Translations under genes and position numbers: made by a program
Notes under the pieces: model-generated
Databases searched by the model: none
Told to the model about the DNA's origin: nothing
Seen by the model: only the letters and a program-made list of their open reading frames with translations
Assembly (NCBI GenBank): GCA_041645435.1
Contig: JBAZQB010000001.1
Location: 124,001-188,000, forward strand
Reading direction: 5' to 3'
DNA length: 64,000 nucleotides
Source of the DNA: Methanoregula sp.
GTDB lineage: Archaea; Halobacteriota; Methanomicrobia; Methanomicrobiales; Methanospirillaceae
Shown here: positions 44,230-53,766 of the stretch, piece after piece
How the letters are laid out: every line of letters starts with the position of its first letter
Numbering within the stretch: the first letter of the stretch is position 1

Positions 44230-45462
44230 ATGCTCCAGAAACCGAGAGGAACGCGGGATTTTTTACCGGATGAGATGGAGGCGCGGCGCGCTGTCGAAGG
44301 GAAGTTGCGCGAGGTTGCGCGCTGCTATGGATACCGGGAAGTCTGCACTCCCGAGTTTGAGGATCTCGAACTTTTTACTGCGCGATCCGGGGAAGGTATC
44401 ATCGATGAGATGTATGTCTTTGAGGACAAGGGCGGCAGGAAGCTTGCCCTTCGCCCGGAGATTACTGCCGCGGTGATCCGGATGTACATCAATGAGGCAA
44501 AGGTCGCGCCCAAACCGTTGCGCTGGTGTTATTTTGCCGACTGTTTCCGGTACGAGCGCCCGCAGAAGGGCCGGTACCGCCAGTTCTGGCAGTTCGGGGT
44601 CGAGCTGATCGGTGCGGATACGGCAGCGGCGGATGCGGAAACGATCATGCTGGCGTCCGATATGCTGAACGCAACCGGAGTCACGTATGAGCTGAAAGTC
44701 GGACACCTATCGTTCATGAAAAATCTTGTGAAGGATCTCGAACCGGCCATGCAGCGGAAAGTGCGGGCACACCTTGACAAGAAGGATTTCGACGGGCTGA
44801 ATGCCACGCTCGAATCCTTGGACAGGACGGATCTTGCAGCCTCACTTACGGCTCTTATTGGCACCCGTGATCTTGCCGAAGCATTCGAGATTGCCGGTGA
44901 GATCCCGGAGAAAGAACGGTTTGAGAAGACCATGAGATCACTCGATGCATCCGGTGTTAAATACAGCCTGAACTTTGGCATTGCGCGGGGTCTCGATTAT
45001 TATACCGGCATGGTCTTTGAGGGATTTGCCCAGAACCTCGGCGCTGAGAACCAGATCCTGGGCGGGGGAACCTACCGGCTAGCCCATCTCTTTGGGGGTG
45101 ACGATGTTGCTTCCTGCGGGTTTGCCATCGGGTTTGACCGGGTGATGGTCTCGCTGGGGGACATCAAGCCAGCGATAGTTCCTGTTGTAGGACTTGTCTG
45201 CACGAGCGAAGGGCGCACCCGTGCGCTTGAAGTTGCACGGGCATTACGCAACGCGGGCATCCGCACGGAAATAGATCTTATGGAGCGTGGACTCGGAGCT
45301 CAGCTCGCCCACGCATCAAAAACCGCGAATTTTGCTATCGTGATCGGCCAGCGCGAGGCGGAGTCCGGGCAGGTTACGTTAAAAAATCTGACCACTGCCG
45401 AGCAGAAAACGGTCGATCTTGCAGCAGCCGTTGCTGAGGTGAGAGCGTTTGGTCCTCGCTGA
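44230..45462 (+). CDS. hisS: Histidyl-tRNA synthetase
   Basis: 410 residues from ATG 44230, supported by the family start (LQKPRGTRDFLPDEM) and GGATAAGG upstream. Class II motifs: FRYERPQKGRYRQFWQFGVE (motif 2), the histidine loop RGLDYYTGMVFE, and GFAIGFDRVM (motif 3), then the anticodon domain (VVGLVCTSEGRTRALEVARAL). It overlaps top6B by 14 bases. Confidence 0.96.
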   Translation: MLQKPRGTRDFLPDEMEARRAVEGKLREVARCYGYREVCTPEFEDLELFTARSGEGIIDEMYVFEDKGGRKLALRPEITAAVIRMYINEAKVAPKPLRWCYFADCFRYERPQKGRYRQFWQFGVELIGADTAAADAETIMLASDMLNATGVTYELKVGHLSFMKNLVKDLEPAMQRKVRAHLDKKDFDGLNATLESLDRTDLAASLTALIGTRDLAEAFEIAGEIPEKERFEKTMRSLDASGVKYSLNFGIARGLDYYTGMVFEGFAQNLGAENQILGGGTYRLAHLFGGDDVASCGFAIGFDRVMVSLGDIKPAIVPVVGLVCTSEGRTRALEVARALRNAGIRTEIDLMERGLGAQLAHASKTANFAIVIGQREAESGQVTLKNLTTAEQKTVDLAAAVAEVRAFGPR

Positions 45463-47251
45463 CGAACTCGCCAAGCAGCAGCGCAGCATCAGTGTCGCGG
45501 AATTTTTCGAGAAGAACAAACACCTGCTGGGATTCGATTCCCCCACCCGCGGGGTCATCACCACCATAAAAGAGGCGGTGGACAATGCACTGGATGCCTG
45601 TGAGGAAGCACAGGTGCTTCCGGATATTTTTATCAGCATCAAAAAAGTCTCCAGCGATATTTTCCGGATCATTGTTGAGGACAATGGCCCGGGAATCGTT
45701 CCGGCACAGGTGCCGTATGTATTTGGAAAACTGCTCTACGGATCGCGGTTCCACCAGATCCGGCAGACGCGCGGGCAACAGGGTATCGGGATCTCTGCCG
45801 CCGTTCTTTATGCGCAGCTGACCAGCGGTGTCCCGACTGTCGTGATCTCGCGCACCGGCCATAAGGAGCCGGCCTGGAAATTCGAGATCCAGATCAAGAT
45901 CGAGACCAATGAACCTGACATCATCTCCCAGCAGCCGATCGACTGGGATCGGATTCACGGCACCCGGGTGCAGATCGAGTTCAAGAGCACGATGTCGGCA
46001 AAGAAGAAGCTGCTCGAATACCTCAAGTACACTTCAGTGGTGAATCCCCATGCGAGATTCCGGGTGGAGCTGGACGATGAAGCGTTCACGTTCGAGCGGG
46101 TGAGCCAGGAGATCATCGCGTGCCCCATTGCCGTCAAGCCTCATCCCCATGGGATCGAGTTCGGGCAACTGAAACGGATGGCCGTGGCAAGCAACGAGAA
46201 ACTTGCCGATTTCCTGATGGAACATTTCAGCCGGGTGGGGAAAAAGACGGCGCAGGAGATGTGCGATAAATCCGGCCTGAAGGCTACGGCAAAGGTATCG
46301 GGCCTTTCTGCAGATCAGCTCAAGGCGCTCCTTGCTGCCATGCAGGACGTCCCGGTACCCCCCCCGCTCACCGTCCAGTGCCTTTCACCCATTGGGGAGG
46401 AACTGATACGGCGCGGGCTCGACAAGGAGTTCCAGATGGACTTTGTCGGGGCACGCACCCGGCCGGCTTCCGTTTTCTCCGGCCACTCGTTTGTGGTCGA
46501 AGCAGCGATCGGGTACGGGGGAAAGCTTCCTTCCGAGGGAAATGCGATCATCCTCCGCTTTGCCAACCGTGTCCCGCTGATGTACCAGCAGGGTGCATGT
46601 GCCATCACCCAGAGCGTTGCGAATGTGAACTGGAAACACTATAACCTTTCCCAGCAGGGACTGCCGATGGGCCCGGTTCTGATCCTTGTCCATGTTGCCT
46701 CCACAAATGTTCCCTTTACCAGCGAGAGTAAGGACGCAATTGCGAGTATTCCGGAGATTGAAAAGGAGATCGTGCTCGCCCTGCAGGACCTGGGACGGGA
46801 TCTCAAGCTATTTGTCTCCCGCCGCGACAAGAACAAGGTGGCCGAGGACCGGGCGCGGGCCGTATGTGCAATTATTCCGGAGATTGCTGCAAAAGTGAGC
46901 GAGATCGTTGAAAAACCGCTCGTTGATACCACGCCCATCGAAGGAAAACTGATGCGCAAGCTGATCGTGAAGAAGGGGACCCTCGATGGCAGGATCACGA
47001 TCGAGCTGAACAATTACACCGCACACGACGTGGATGTGTCTGTCTATGATATCTCGCAGGACAATGCGGCCGATGCCGAGCCCAAGGCAGCATTCGTGAG
47101 CGAGATGGACGGGCAGTTCACGAAGGTCTGGAAGCTGGTGATACCGTCACAGATGGTTACGCGTGTTGTCTATACCGGGAAAGGCGGGGGCCTGCTCGAC
47201 ATCCGGGGCATTGACGATAATAAGAAGATGGTGGTGGATCTCGATGTCTAA
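45449..47251 (+). CDS. top6B: DNA topoisomerase VI subunit B
   Basis: 600 residues. GHKL ATPase: KEAVDNALDACEEA, VEDNGPGIVP and QTRGQQGIGISAAVLYAQ; an H2TH domain near 260-310 (AQEMCDKSGLKATAKVSGLSADQL); then the transducer domain with the catalytic Lys region. It pairs with subunit A to relax and decatenate DNA using ATP. The start is TTG 45449, with GGTGAG just upstream inside the hisS end. It overlaps top6A by 8 bases. Confidence 0.96.
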   Translation: MVLADELAKQQRSISVAEFFEKNKHLLGFDSPTRGVITTIKEAVDNALDACEEAQVLPDIFISIKKVSSDIFRIIVEDNGPGIVPAQVPYVFGKLLYGSRFHQIRQTRGQQGIGISAAVLYAQLTSGVPTVVISRTGHKEPAWKFEIQIKIETNEPDIISQQPIDWDRIHGTRVQIEFKSTMSAKKKLLEYLKYTSVVNPHARFRVELDDEAFTFERVSQEIIACPIAVKPHPHGIEFGQLKRMAVASNEKLADFLMEHFSRVGKKTAQEMCDKSGLKATAKVSGLSADQLKALLAAMQDVPVPPPLTVQCLSPIGEELIRRGLDKEFQMDFVGARTRPASVFSGHSFVVEAAIGYGGKLPSEGNAIILRFANRVPLMYQQGACAITQSVANVNWKHYNLSQQGLPMGPVLILVHVASTNVPFTSESKDAIASIPEIEKEIVLALQDLGRDLKLFVSRRDKNKVAEDRARAVCAIIPEIAAKVSEIVEKPLVDTTPIEGKLMRKLIVKKGTLDGRITIELNNYTAHDVDVSVYDISQDNAADAEPKAAFVSEMDGQFTKVWKLVIPSQMVTRVVYTGKGGGLLDIRGIDDNKKMVVDLDV

Positions 47252-48332
47252 AGAGGAACTGGAAAGGAAATCGATGGCGGCCCTGCTCCGGATCGCGAGT
47301 GCATGGTACGACCAGATGAAGGCCGGCGATATCCCCTCCATCTCACTGCCCACGCGGACGAAATACAATATCGAATACGATGATGCGAGCGAGGTCTGGA
47401 AATACGGCGACAAGGAGAGCATGCGCACCGCTGCTTCGGCCAAGAGCGCGACGCATCTGCTGAAAATGGCGTACGTCATCGGGTTCATCAAACAGCAGCT
47501 GAAAGAGAACCGGTCGTCAACACTCAGGGAGATGTATTACATCTCGGAGGGATGGAAGCGGGCGAAGTTCGGTGCGCAGGAGGAGAGCAATTTCCTCATC
47601 GAGGATCTCGAGATCATTTCAGAAGTCCCGCGCGAGGGGTTCCATCTCCATCCTGAAGAGAATGGCGCATCGATTTACGGGCCGATGCGGATACGGGAGG
47701 AGACGCGACGGGGCATGCGGGCCATCCACTGCCAGGACGATGTGGGCCAGGCCGGGTACACGATCCCCAACAATGTCGAGAACATAGAGTTCGTGGATCA
47801 TGATGCGAAGTTTGTGATTGCTCTCGAAACGGGTGGTATGTATGACCGGCTGATCGAGAACGGGTTTGACGAGGAGCACAATGCAATTCTTGTGCACCTG
47901 AAAGGCCAGCCGGCGCGTTCGACCCGGCGCATGCTCAACAAGATCAGTACGACATGGAATCTTCCCGTGATGGTTTTTACTGATGGCGACCCGTGGTCGT
48001 ACCGTATCTTTGCCTCCGTTGCTTACGGTTCGATCAAGAGTGCGCACATGTCCGAGCTGCTGGCAACGCCCAAGGCGCAGTTTCTGGGGTTGCAGCCGAG
48101 CGATATCCGGGATTATAATTTACCGTCCGATAAGTTGTCGGATAAGGATGTTGAGGCATTGCATGCGGAGCTGACCGATCCCCGGTTTGCAACCGAGTAC
48201 TGGAAAAAGCAGATCAACCTGCAGATCAGCCTGGGGCTGAAGTCGGAACAACAGGCATTTGCGGCGCGGGGGCTGGACTTTGTGACGAAGACGTATCTGC
48301 CGGCAAGGTTGACTGAGATGGGGATCATCTGA
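47244..48332 (+). CDS. top6A: DNA topoisomerase VI subunit A (Spo11-like)
   Basis: 362 residues from ATG 47244. The winged-helix domain carries the cleaving Tyr in LREMYYISEGWK (98 or 99). The Toprim domain has ALETGGMYDRLIENG with the Glu and TDGDPWSYRI with the DxD. It makes the double-strand break in the type IIB mechanism. It ends at a poly-T shared with the convergent glycan locus. Confidence 0.96.
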   Translation: MSKEELERKSMAALLRIASAWYDQMKAGDIPSISLPTRTKYNIEYDDASEVWKYGDKESMRTAASAKSATHLLKMAYVIGFIKQQLKENRSSTLREMYYISEGWKRAKFGAQEESNFLIEDLEIISEVPREGFHLHPEENGASIYGPMRIREETRRGMRAIHCQDDVGQAGYTIPNNVENIEFVDHDAKFVIALETGGMYDRLIENGFDEEHNAILVHLKGQPARSTRRMLNKISTTWNLPVMVFTDGDPWSYRIFASVAYGSIKSAHMSELLATPKAQFLGLQPSDIRDYNLPSDKLSDKDVEALHAELTDPRFATEYWKKQINLQISLGLKSEQQAFAARGLDFVTKTYLPARLTEMGII

Positions 48333-48336
48333 TCCC

Positions 48337-48345
48337 TTTTTTTTT
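48337..48345 (+). terminator. Poly-T terminator between convergent operons
   Basis: Nine T begin four bases after the top6A stop, shortly before the end of the minus-strand glycan locus. Confidence 0.4.
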
Positions 48346-48348
48346 AAA

Positions 48349-49272
48349 TCACTTTTTTCTTGCAACTGCAAGCATGTCGCGGAGTGTCTCTTTCAGGGAA
48401 ATCTCCGGTTTCCAACCGGTCAGACTGGTTATCTTCGTATTGTCACTCTGTTGTGAGGGAATGAGAATCTCGGGTGGGGTATCCGGTAACTTCACGGGAT
48501 AATGAGCTCCGGTGACCTCTTCAATCACGGAAATTATTTCTGAGATGCGGTAAGAATTTCCTGATCCGAGATTGAATGCTTTCTTTGAACAATCAAGAGT
48601 AAAGTCAGGCCGGGATACGAGCGCCCAGTATCCCCTCACCACATCGCGGACATCAATGAGGTCCCTCGCCGAGACGATCTCCCGAAGTTCAAGCGCAGAT
48701 CTTTTCCGTTGTTCAATCTCTATAACCTGGTTTACAATCCTCCCGCAGACAAATGATTCGGACTGCTGGGGTCCTGCGAGATTGAAGGGACGGGCAACCG
48801 CAATATTGGCATCGCCATTGTCATAATTCAGTGAGATGTTCTCCTGCGCCACTTTGCTTGTTCCATAATCGCTCACGGGATGCAAAGCGGCAGTCTCCGC
48901 GATCGGTAAATCCCCGGCATACCCGTAAACTGCTGATGAACTGATTACAAGGATACAGCAATCCGGATTTGCGTTCAGGCTCGAATCCAGAAGGTTTTTT
49001 GTTCCAATAACATTGGTCGTGTACAAGGCATCGGGTGTTCCATGGGTCAGCCCGGCAAGGTGGATAACCGTGTCGGGACGGATCTTTGCTATGCTCTTCT
49101 CGAGGGTCTTGCGATCCAGCAGATCGGCAACAACAAACGAGTCCGGCTTTTTACACTCTTTTTGGACTGGATGGTGAACCAACCCGACAGGACTGGCACC
49201 TCCCATCGGTGCGAGAAATTCCATCATTCGCAGGCCGGTAAAACCGGAAGCACCGGTAACGAGTACTTTCAT
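48349..49272 (-). CDS. NAD-dependent sugar epimerase/reductase (SDR)
   Basis: 307 residues. Extended SDR: GASGFTG at 7-13, SSSAVYG near 110-117, YxxxK as YGTSK, and a late GSGNSYRISEIISVIEEVTG. The pattern is close to GDP-4-keto-6-deoxymannose reductases, but related epimerases fit too. Last gene of the glycan operon, overlapping the nucleotidyltransferase by 4 bases. Confidence 0.85.
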   Translation of the reverse strand: MKVLVTGASGFTGLRMMEFLAPMGGASPVGLVHHPVQKECKKPDSFVVADLLDRKTLEKSIAKIRPDTVIHLAGLTHGTPDALYTTNVIGTKNLLDSSLNANPDCCILVISSSAVYGYAGDLPIAETAALHPVSDYGTSKVAQENISLNYDNGDANIAVARPFNLAGPQQSESFVCGRIVNQVIEIEQRKRSALELREIVSARDLIDVRDVVRGYWALVSRPDFTLDCSKKAFNLGSGNSYRISEIISVIEEVTGAHYPVKLPDTPPEILIPSQQSDNTKITSLTGWKPEISLKETLRDMLAVARKK

Positions 49273-49973
49273 GGAAGGAATTTGTCTTTGTAGCGCTCGA
49301 ATTCCTCAATGGAGCGGGCATAATCATCCGGCCTGCCGATATCGAGCCAGTAGCCATTATGGGGGTAACTGAAGACCGGCGCTTTTGTCTCCATCAGAGC
49401 ATACATCAATTGATCGAATCCGAATGGTTCCCCCTTAGGGACATAGTCAAGGATCTTCTTTGAGAAGACATAGACCCCCATGCTGACATCGAAATGGTAG
49501 GTCGGTTTTTCGCGGAAGGCAACAATGCGGTTTTCTTCATTCTTCTCGAGCACGCCAAAATCGATATGGGTGTCACGCTGGTAGGTAGCAATAGTCGCGA
49601 TGGCCTTCTTCTTCTTGTGCCAGTCGATGAGAGCCTTGTAGTCGATATCGGTGAGGATATCCCCGTTCATGACAAGGAACGTGTCATCAAGATTTTTCAT
49701 AAGCCTCAACGGGCCAATTGTGCCAAGAGGTTCATCCTCATGTGAATAGGAAATTTTCAGGCCCAGGGTTTTGTTGCTGTCAATGAACGCATGGATCAGT
49801 TCATGGAGATACCCGGTAGAGATAATGACTTTATCAAAGCCGGCATGTTTCAACTGCCGGAGTATAACTTCAAGAATTGCATAGTCCCCGATAGGCATCA
49901 GCGGTTTGGGCAGGACTGTGGTGTACGGCATCAGCCGCCGCCCTTTTCCCCCGGCTAAAATGATTGCCTGCAT
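49269..49973 (-). CDS. Sugar-1-phosphate nucleotidyltransferase
   Basis: 234 residues. Nucleotidyltransferase signature LAGGKGRRLMPYTTVLPKPLMPIGD, substrate region LVMNGDILTDIDY and GYWLDIGRPDDY. It resembles the PtmE/glucosamine-1-phosphate guanylyl or RfbA-like branches; the sugar and base are not clear. It lies 3 bases from the LegB-like dehydratase, so they may act on the same nucleotide sugar (inference). Confidence 0.87.
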   Translation of the reverse strand: MQAIILAGGKGRRLMPYTTVLPKPLMPIGDYAILEVILRQLKHAGFDKVIISTGYLHELIHAFIDSNKTLGLKISYSHEDEPLGTIGPLRLMKNLDDTFLVMNGDILTDIDYKALIDWHKKKKAIATIATYQRDTHIDFGVLEKNEENRIVAFREKPTYHFDVSMGVYVFSKKILDYVPKGEPFGFDQLMYALMETKAPVFSYPHNGYWLDIGRPDDYARSIEEFERYKDKFLP

Positions 49974-49976
49974 GGT

Positions 49977-50966
49977 TTACACCGTATAGGATCCCGGCTT
50001 ATAGGAAGCGATATGTTCTTTCATCCAGTCAATGGTCAGTGAGAGTCCCTCCTCAAGGGTATAAGCAGGTTTCCAGCCGGCCAGTTCCTTTGCGCACCGA
50101 TTGTCACAGAGGAGTTCCAAGACCTCGCTCTTCTCCGGCCTTACCCGTTTGTCCTCGCAGATGATCCGTGCCTCCGGGTTCACTTGGCTGATGATGATAT
50201 CGGCAAGTTCGCCGATAGTGACGCCACGGCCGGAACCCGTGTTGACGGTCATCCCGATGGTCTTTTTGCTCTCTGCAAATTTGATGAATCCCTGAACGGT
50301 GTCAGCGACATAAGTCAGATCCCGAATCGGCGTAAGTGATCCAAGTTTGATGGAATTAGACGTGAGGGCCTGGGTAATAATTGTCGGGATAACCGCACGG
50401 GTGGACTGGCGGGGTCCAAACGTATTGAACGGGCGGATAGTAGTGACCGGTAGACCGAATGAGCAGTAGAATGATTCTGCAATTTTGTCTGCACCGATTT
50501 TACTTGCCGAGTACGGTGACTGCCCCTGAAGAGGGTGCTTTTCATCAATGGGTGTGTATTGTGCAGTGCCGTATACTTCACTTGTTGAGGTGTGCACCAC
50601 GCGTTCTACACCTGCATCATGGCAAGCCTGCATAATATTGAGGGTACCTTTGATATTCGTGTTGATGTAGGACTCCGGTGCTACGTAGGAATACGGGATC
50701 CCGATGAGTGCGGCAAGATGGAATACATAATCTTTTTCAGAGACCGCTTTTTTCACAAACAGGGAATCTGTAACATCACCGGCTATTACGTTAAGGTTGG
50801 GGGTTTCATCATTATACTGCCCTTCGAGCATGCCCCAGTTATTCCTGGCATTGTAATGCACGAACGCGGTGACATCCGCTCCTTTATTGAGTAACTCATC
50901 GACAAGGTGACTGCCGATAAAACCTCCGGCACCGGTCACCAGCACCCGTTTGTCCTTCCATTTCAT
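49977..50966 (-). CDS. LegB-like NAD-dependent 4,6-dehydratase
   Basis: 329 residues. SDR with GAGGFIGSHL, TSTSEVYGTA, YSASK and IRPFNTFGPRQSTRAVIP. The N-terminal stretch TAFVHYNARNNWGMLEG is reminiscent of LegB dehydratases of legionaminic-acid synthesis rather than RmlB. It would convert a nucleotide hexosamine to the 4-keto-6-deoxy sugar. The rest of a legionaminic pathway (LegC, LegI, LegF) is not in the window, so the end product is open. It overlaps the GT4 gene by 4 bases. Confidence 0.8.
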   Translation of the reverse strand: MKWKDKRVLVTGAGGFIGSHLVDELLNKGADVTAFVHYNARNNWGMLEGQYNDETPNLNVIAGDVTDSLFVKKAVSEKDYVFHLAALIGIPYSYVAPESYINTNIKGTLNIMQACHDAGVERVVHTSTSEVYGTAQYTPIDEKHPLQGQSPYSASKIGADKIAESFYCSFGLPVTTIRPFNTFGPRQSTRAVIPTIITQALTSNSIKLGSLTPIRDLTYVADTVQGFIKFAESKKTIGMTVNTGSGRGVTIGELADIIISQVNPEARIICEDKRVRPEKSEVLELLCDNRCAKELAGWKPAYTLEEGLSLTIDWMKEHIASYKPGSYTV

Positions 50967-51952
50967 GGTTTGTCCTGTCTATATGTTTCGATGAGTGCCT
51001 GATAATCTTTCTCTGCCTGTGCCATCAGGGTATTCCATTGACCATGTTTGAGAATTACTTCGCGTGCAGCAGATCCCATACGCGAGCAGAGGGCGGGATC
51101 TGAAGCAAGGGTGAGAATTGCCTGTGCAACCTGTTCCGGCGCTTCTGGTTGGATGAGCAACCCTGTTTTTTTATCTGTCACCCATTCCGGGGTTCCCCCA
51201 ACCTTTGTGGCGATGCAGGGCAGACCACTCGCCATAGCCTCAAGGATGGAAACAGGAGTACCATCTGATATTGAAGTGGTAATGAAGATATGTGCATGCC
51301 GGTAGTCATTTGGAACCTCGGAATAGGATGTTTTTTTACTGAACCTGATTACTTCAGATAATCCCAATGATGCAACAAGATCCCGGATTGACTGTTCCAG
51401 CGGACCATCGCCTTTGAGAGTAAGCCGGAGCGCCGGATTTTTCCCGTATGCAACTGCGAATCCACGGACAAGGGTATCGTTATCATAGACGGGGAAAAAC
51501 CCCCGATTGGAGAAGATCTCAATTATCTGATTATCCCGTTTTCTGGCTTCTGCGGGTGGGGAGAATATATCGGTATCGATACCAAAAGGGAGATAATGGA
51601 CCTTTGTTCTGGCAATGGCAAAATCATTCGTGATATGATCCCCGAGATCATGGGAGACGGCATAAACGAGATCTACTGAATCCAGCACTTTTTTTGTATA
51701 GTAATGGATGAGCGGGTTCTTTTTTGGAAGGATAAGGATGTCGTCCCCCCATGCTGATACAACTGAAGGACGAATTTTTAATCCAATGAGATGGAATCCA
51801 TACTTTGCGATGAACTGTGCGTGGATGAGATCCGGTTTGATTTTTTGTACAAGTTTTTTTATCGTGAAATGTCGGGGAATATAGGAAAGGTAGAGGTTTT
51901 TCCAGCGCGAGGTGATTACATGTTCATTGACCCCCGGTATATCCCGGCCCAT
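50963..51952 (-). CDS. GT4 glycosyltransferase (start unclear)
   Basis: At least 329 residues. C-terminal GT4 domain: VHYLPFGIDTDIF, NRGFFPVYDNDTLV and SILEAMASGLPCIATKVGGTPEWV with the EX7E motif. ATG 51952 cuts the N-terminal fold: the same frame upstream to about 52060 reads ILCFISDGRSIHIQRWAEYF, the expected first strand and helix, but has no ATG, GTG or TTG before a stop at 52064-52066. Either it starts at CTG 52057, or the start was lost or frameshifted. Function: adds a sugar to the growing glycan. Confidence 0.85.
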   Translation of the reverse strand: MGRDIPGVNEHVITSRWKNLYLSYIPRHFTIKKLVQKIKPDLIHAQFIAKYGFHLIGLKIRPSVVSAWGDDILILPKKNPLIHYYTKKVLDSVDLVYAVSHDLGDHITNDFAIARTKVHYLPFGIDTDIFSPPAEARKRDNQIIEIFSNRGFFPVYDNDTLVRGFAVAYGKNPALRLTLKGDGPLEQSIRDLVASLGLSEVIRFSKKTSYSEVPNDYRHAHIFITTSISDGTPVSILEAMASGLPCIATKVGGTPEWVTDKKTGLLIQPEAPEQVAQAILTLASDPALCSRMGSAAREVILKHGQWNTLMAQAEKDYQALIETYRQDKP

Positions 51953-52186
51953 CGGGTTATACGTAATGAGATGGACTTCGTGTCCCCTTTGGACAAAATA
52001 TTCCGCCCAACGCTGGATATGGATACTGCGTCCGTCAGAGATGAAGCAGAGGATCAGGGTATGTCAACTCCCGGTAGATGTAAAAGTGTATTCGATAGTA
52101 TCTGTTGTATACATGGAATTTTAAGTTCTTTCATAATTAGTCTGTCATAGGAACATAGTATTATCAGTCTTTTTTGGAAGATTTTT

Positions 52187-53626
52187 TTATTTTGGTATCC
52201 ATGTAATTTTCAGGATTCTGTATGCATCATCACGTATCTGTTTATTAACTTTTAGAAGCACGAGAAAATAAATTGCTGCACCGGCAAAGACCATTAAGAT
52301 AGTCTTGAGTGCGCTCTGGTTCAGGAGCACCCCCCCCAGAATGAGTAGGGAGATGGTCATGATAACAGTAGCAAGGACAATATGCCTGATCGGTGTTATT
52401 TCAAGTGTGATGGGGATTATCCGGGCAAGGTATATCCGGGCAATAAAAAAACTGATAATTACATTGACAAATGCTCCAATTGCAGCGCCAGCAATACCGA
52501 TATGAGGTATAAGCAGAATGCAGAGAATTATATTTGCAGATATTCCAACAATGATTCCTACAACCGCCTGTTTTGCATGATCGGTTGCCATCAGAAAATT
52601 TGTGTAAAGGTTCAGAATCGACTGAATCACTCTCATGGCAATAATAATGACAAGCGCCGTTGCACCCGTGGCAAAGGAAGAACCATACAGGTAGTATAAC
52701 AAGTTGTACCCGAGAAGGATACCCCCGGTGAGAATAGGTAGTGCAAAGATGAGGGAATAGGTTGTTGCACGGGAGAGTGAGATAGCAATGGCATTCATAT
52801 CCTCCTGCGCATTCCACCTGCTTACCTTTACGTAGAGGGTATTGACAAGTGCCGTGCTGATGAACAAGGCAAAAAATGAAAATGTTAAGCACACTCCGAA
52901 GATACCTACATCGGAAACGGACAGGAAATACGCAATGAGTATGAGACTGATGTTATCGAAAAGGATAGTACCTGCACTGATGAGAACTGCCCAGCTTGAA
53001 AAGGAAAGCAGACTTTTGACATGTGCCCACATGAATTTTTTAAAGTGGTAATCAATGAATTTTAATTGGATTATTAATTCTATCAGGATGCCAACGACAA
53101 GACCTCCAATTAACCCATATACCTGATACCCGAGAAAAACTGAAATAACCTGAATTACGATTCGGGCAATGTTGTTTATCAGGGTTGTAGATGCTGCAAG
53201 TCCCAATCTATTACTGGCGCCAATTGCCATTGCAAAAGATGTTTGAAGTGTGGCGATACCAACAACAATAATTAACACCCAGAATAATCCAGTCTGGTTG
53301 AGATCAACAAACCGCTCCCGGAAAAAAATTAACCCTGCTGTCAGGAGTAAATAAATTCCAAGACGAATCACGAGACTGGCAGTAAAAAAACTATCCGGGT
53401 CTTTTCCTTCGCAGATGCGTTGTGTGCCTGCAGTTCCTATTCCAAAATCAGCAATGAAACCCAAAATACTAAAAAATGAAAGAAACAGGAAATATGCACC
53501 AAGAACACCCGCTCCAACCCAATGAGCATAAAAAATTGTGGCAATAAACCCAATAATCGTGATACCCATGGATGATATCAGGTACATAGTACCATGCCGC
53601 TGAATTTCACTATGGATTTCGCTCAT
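52187..53626 (-). CDS. Polysaccharide flippase (Wzx/MOP type)
   Basis: 479 residues with about 12-14 membrane segments, beginning RHGTMYLISSMGITIIGFIATIFYAHWVG, as in the MOP polysaccharide transporter family. It would flip lipid-linked glycans across the membrane. Low-GC and central in the locus. Confidence 0.9.
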   Translation of the reverse strand: MSEIHSEIQRHGTMYLISSMGITIIGFIATIFYAHWVGAGVLGAYFLFLSFFSILGFIADFGIGTAGTQRICEGKDPDSFFTASLVIRLGIYLLLTAGLIFFRERFVDLNQTGLFWVLIIVVGIATLQTSFAMAIGASNRLGLAASTTLINNIARIVIQVISVFLGYQVYGLIGGLVVGILIELIIQLKFIDYHFKKFMWAHVKSLLSFSSWAVLISAGTILFDNISLILIAYFLSVSDVGIFGVCLTFSFFALFISTALVNTLYVKVSRWNAQEDMNAIAISLSRATTYSLIFALPILTGGILLGYNLLYYLYGSSFATGATALVIIIAMRVIQSILNLYTNFLMATDHAKQAVVGIIVGISANIILCILLIPHIGIAGAAIGAFVNVIISFFIARIYLARIIPITLEITPIRHIVLATVIMTISLLILGGVLLNQSALKTILMVFAGAAIYFLVLLKVNKQIRDDAYRILKITWIPK

Positions 53627-53766
53627 GGTCAGGTAACTCGTTTGCTTTTCTTATGTAATATTTCATAAATAAGACAATTAATGCCTTCCTCTTCAAAATC
53701 CATCCAATTTGTCTTTTTTTTATCGATATGGATTTTTCTCTCTCACAAAAATGGAAAACATGATAT

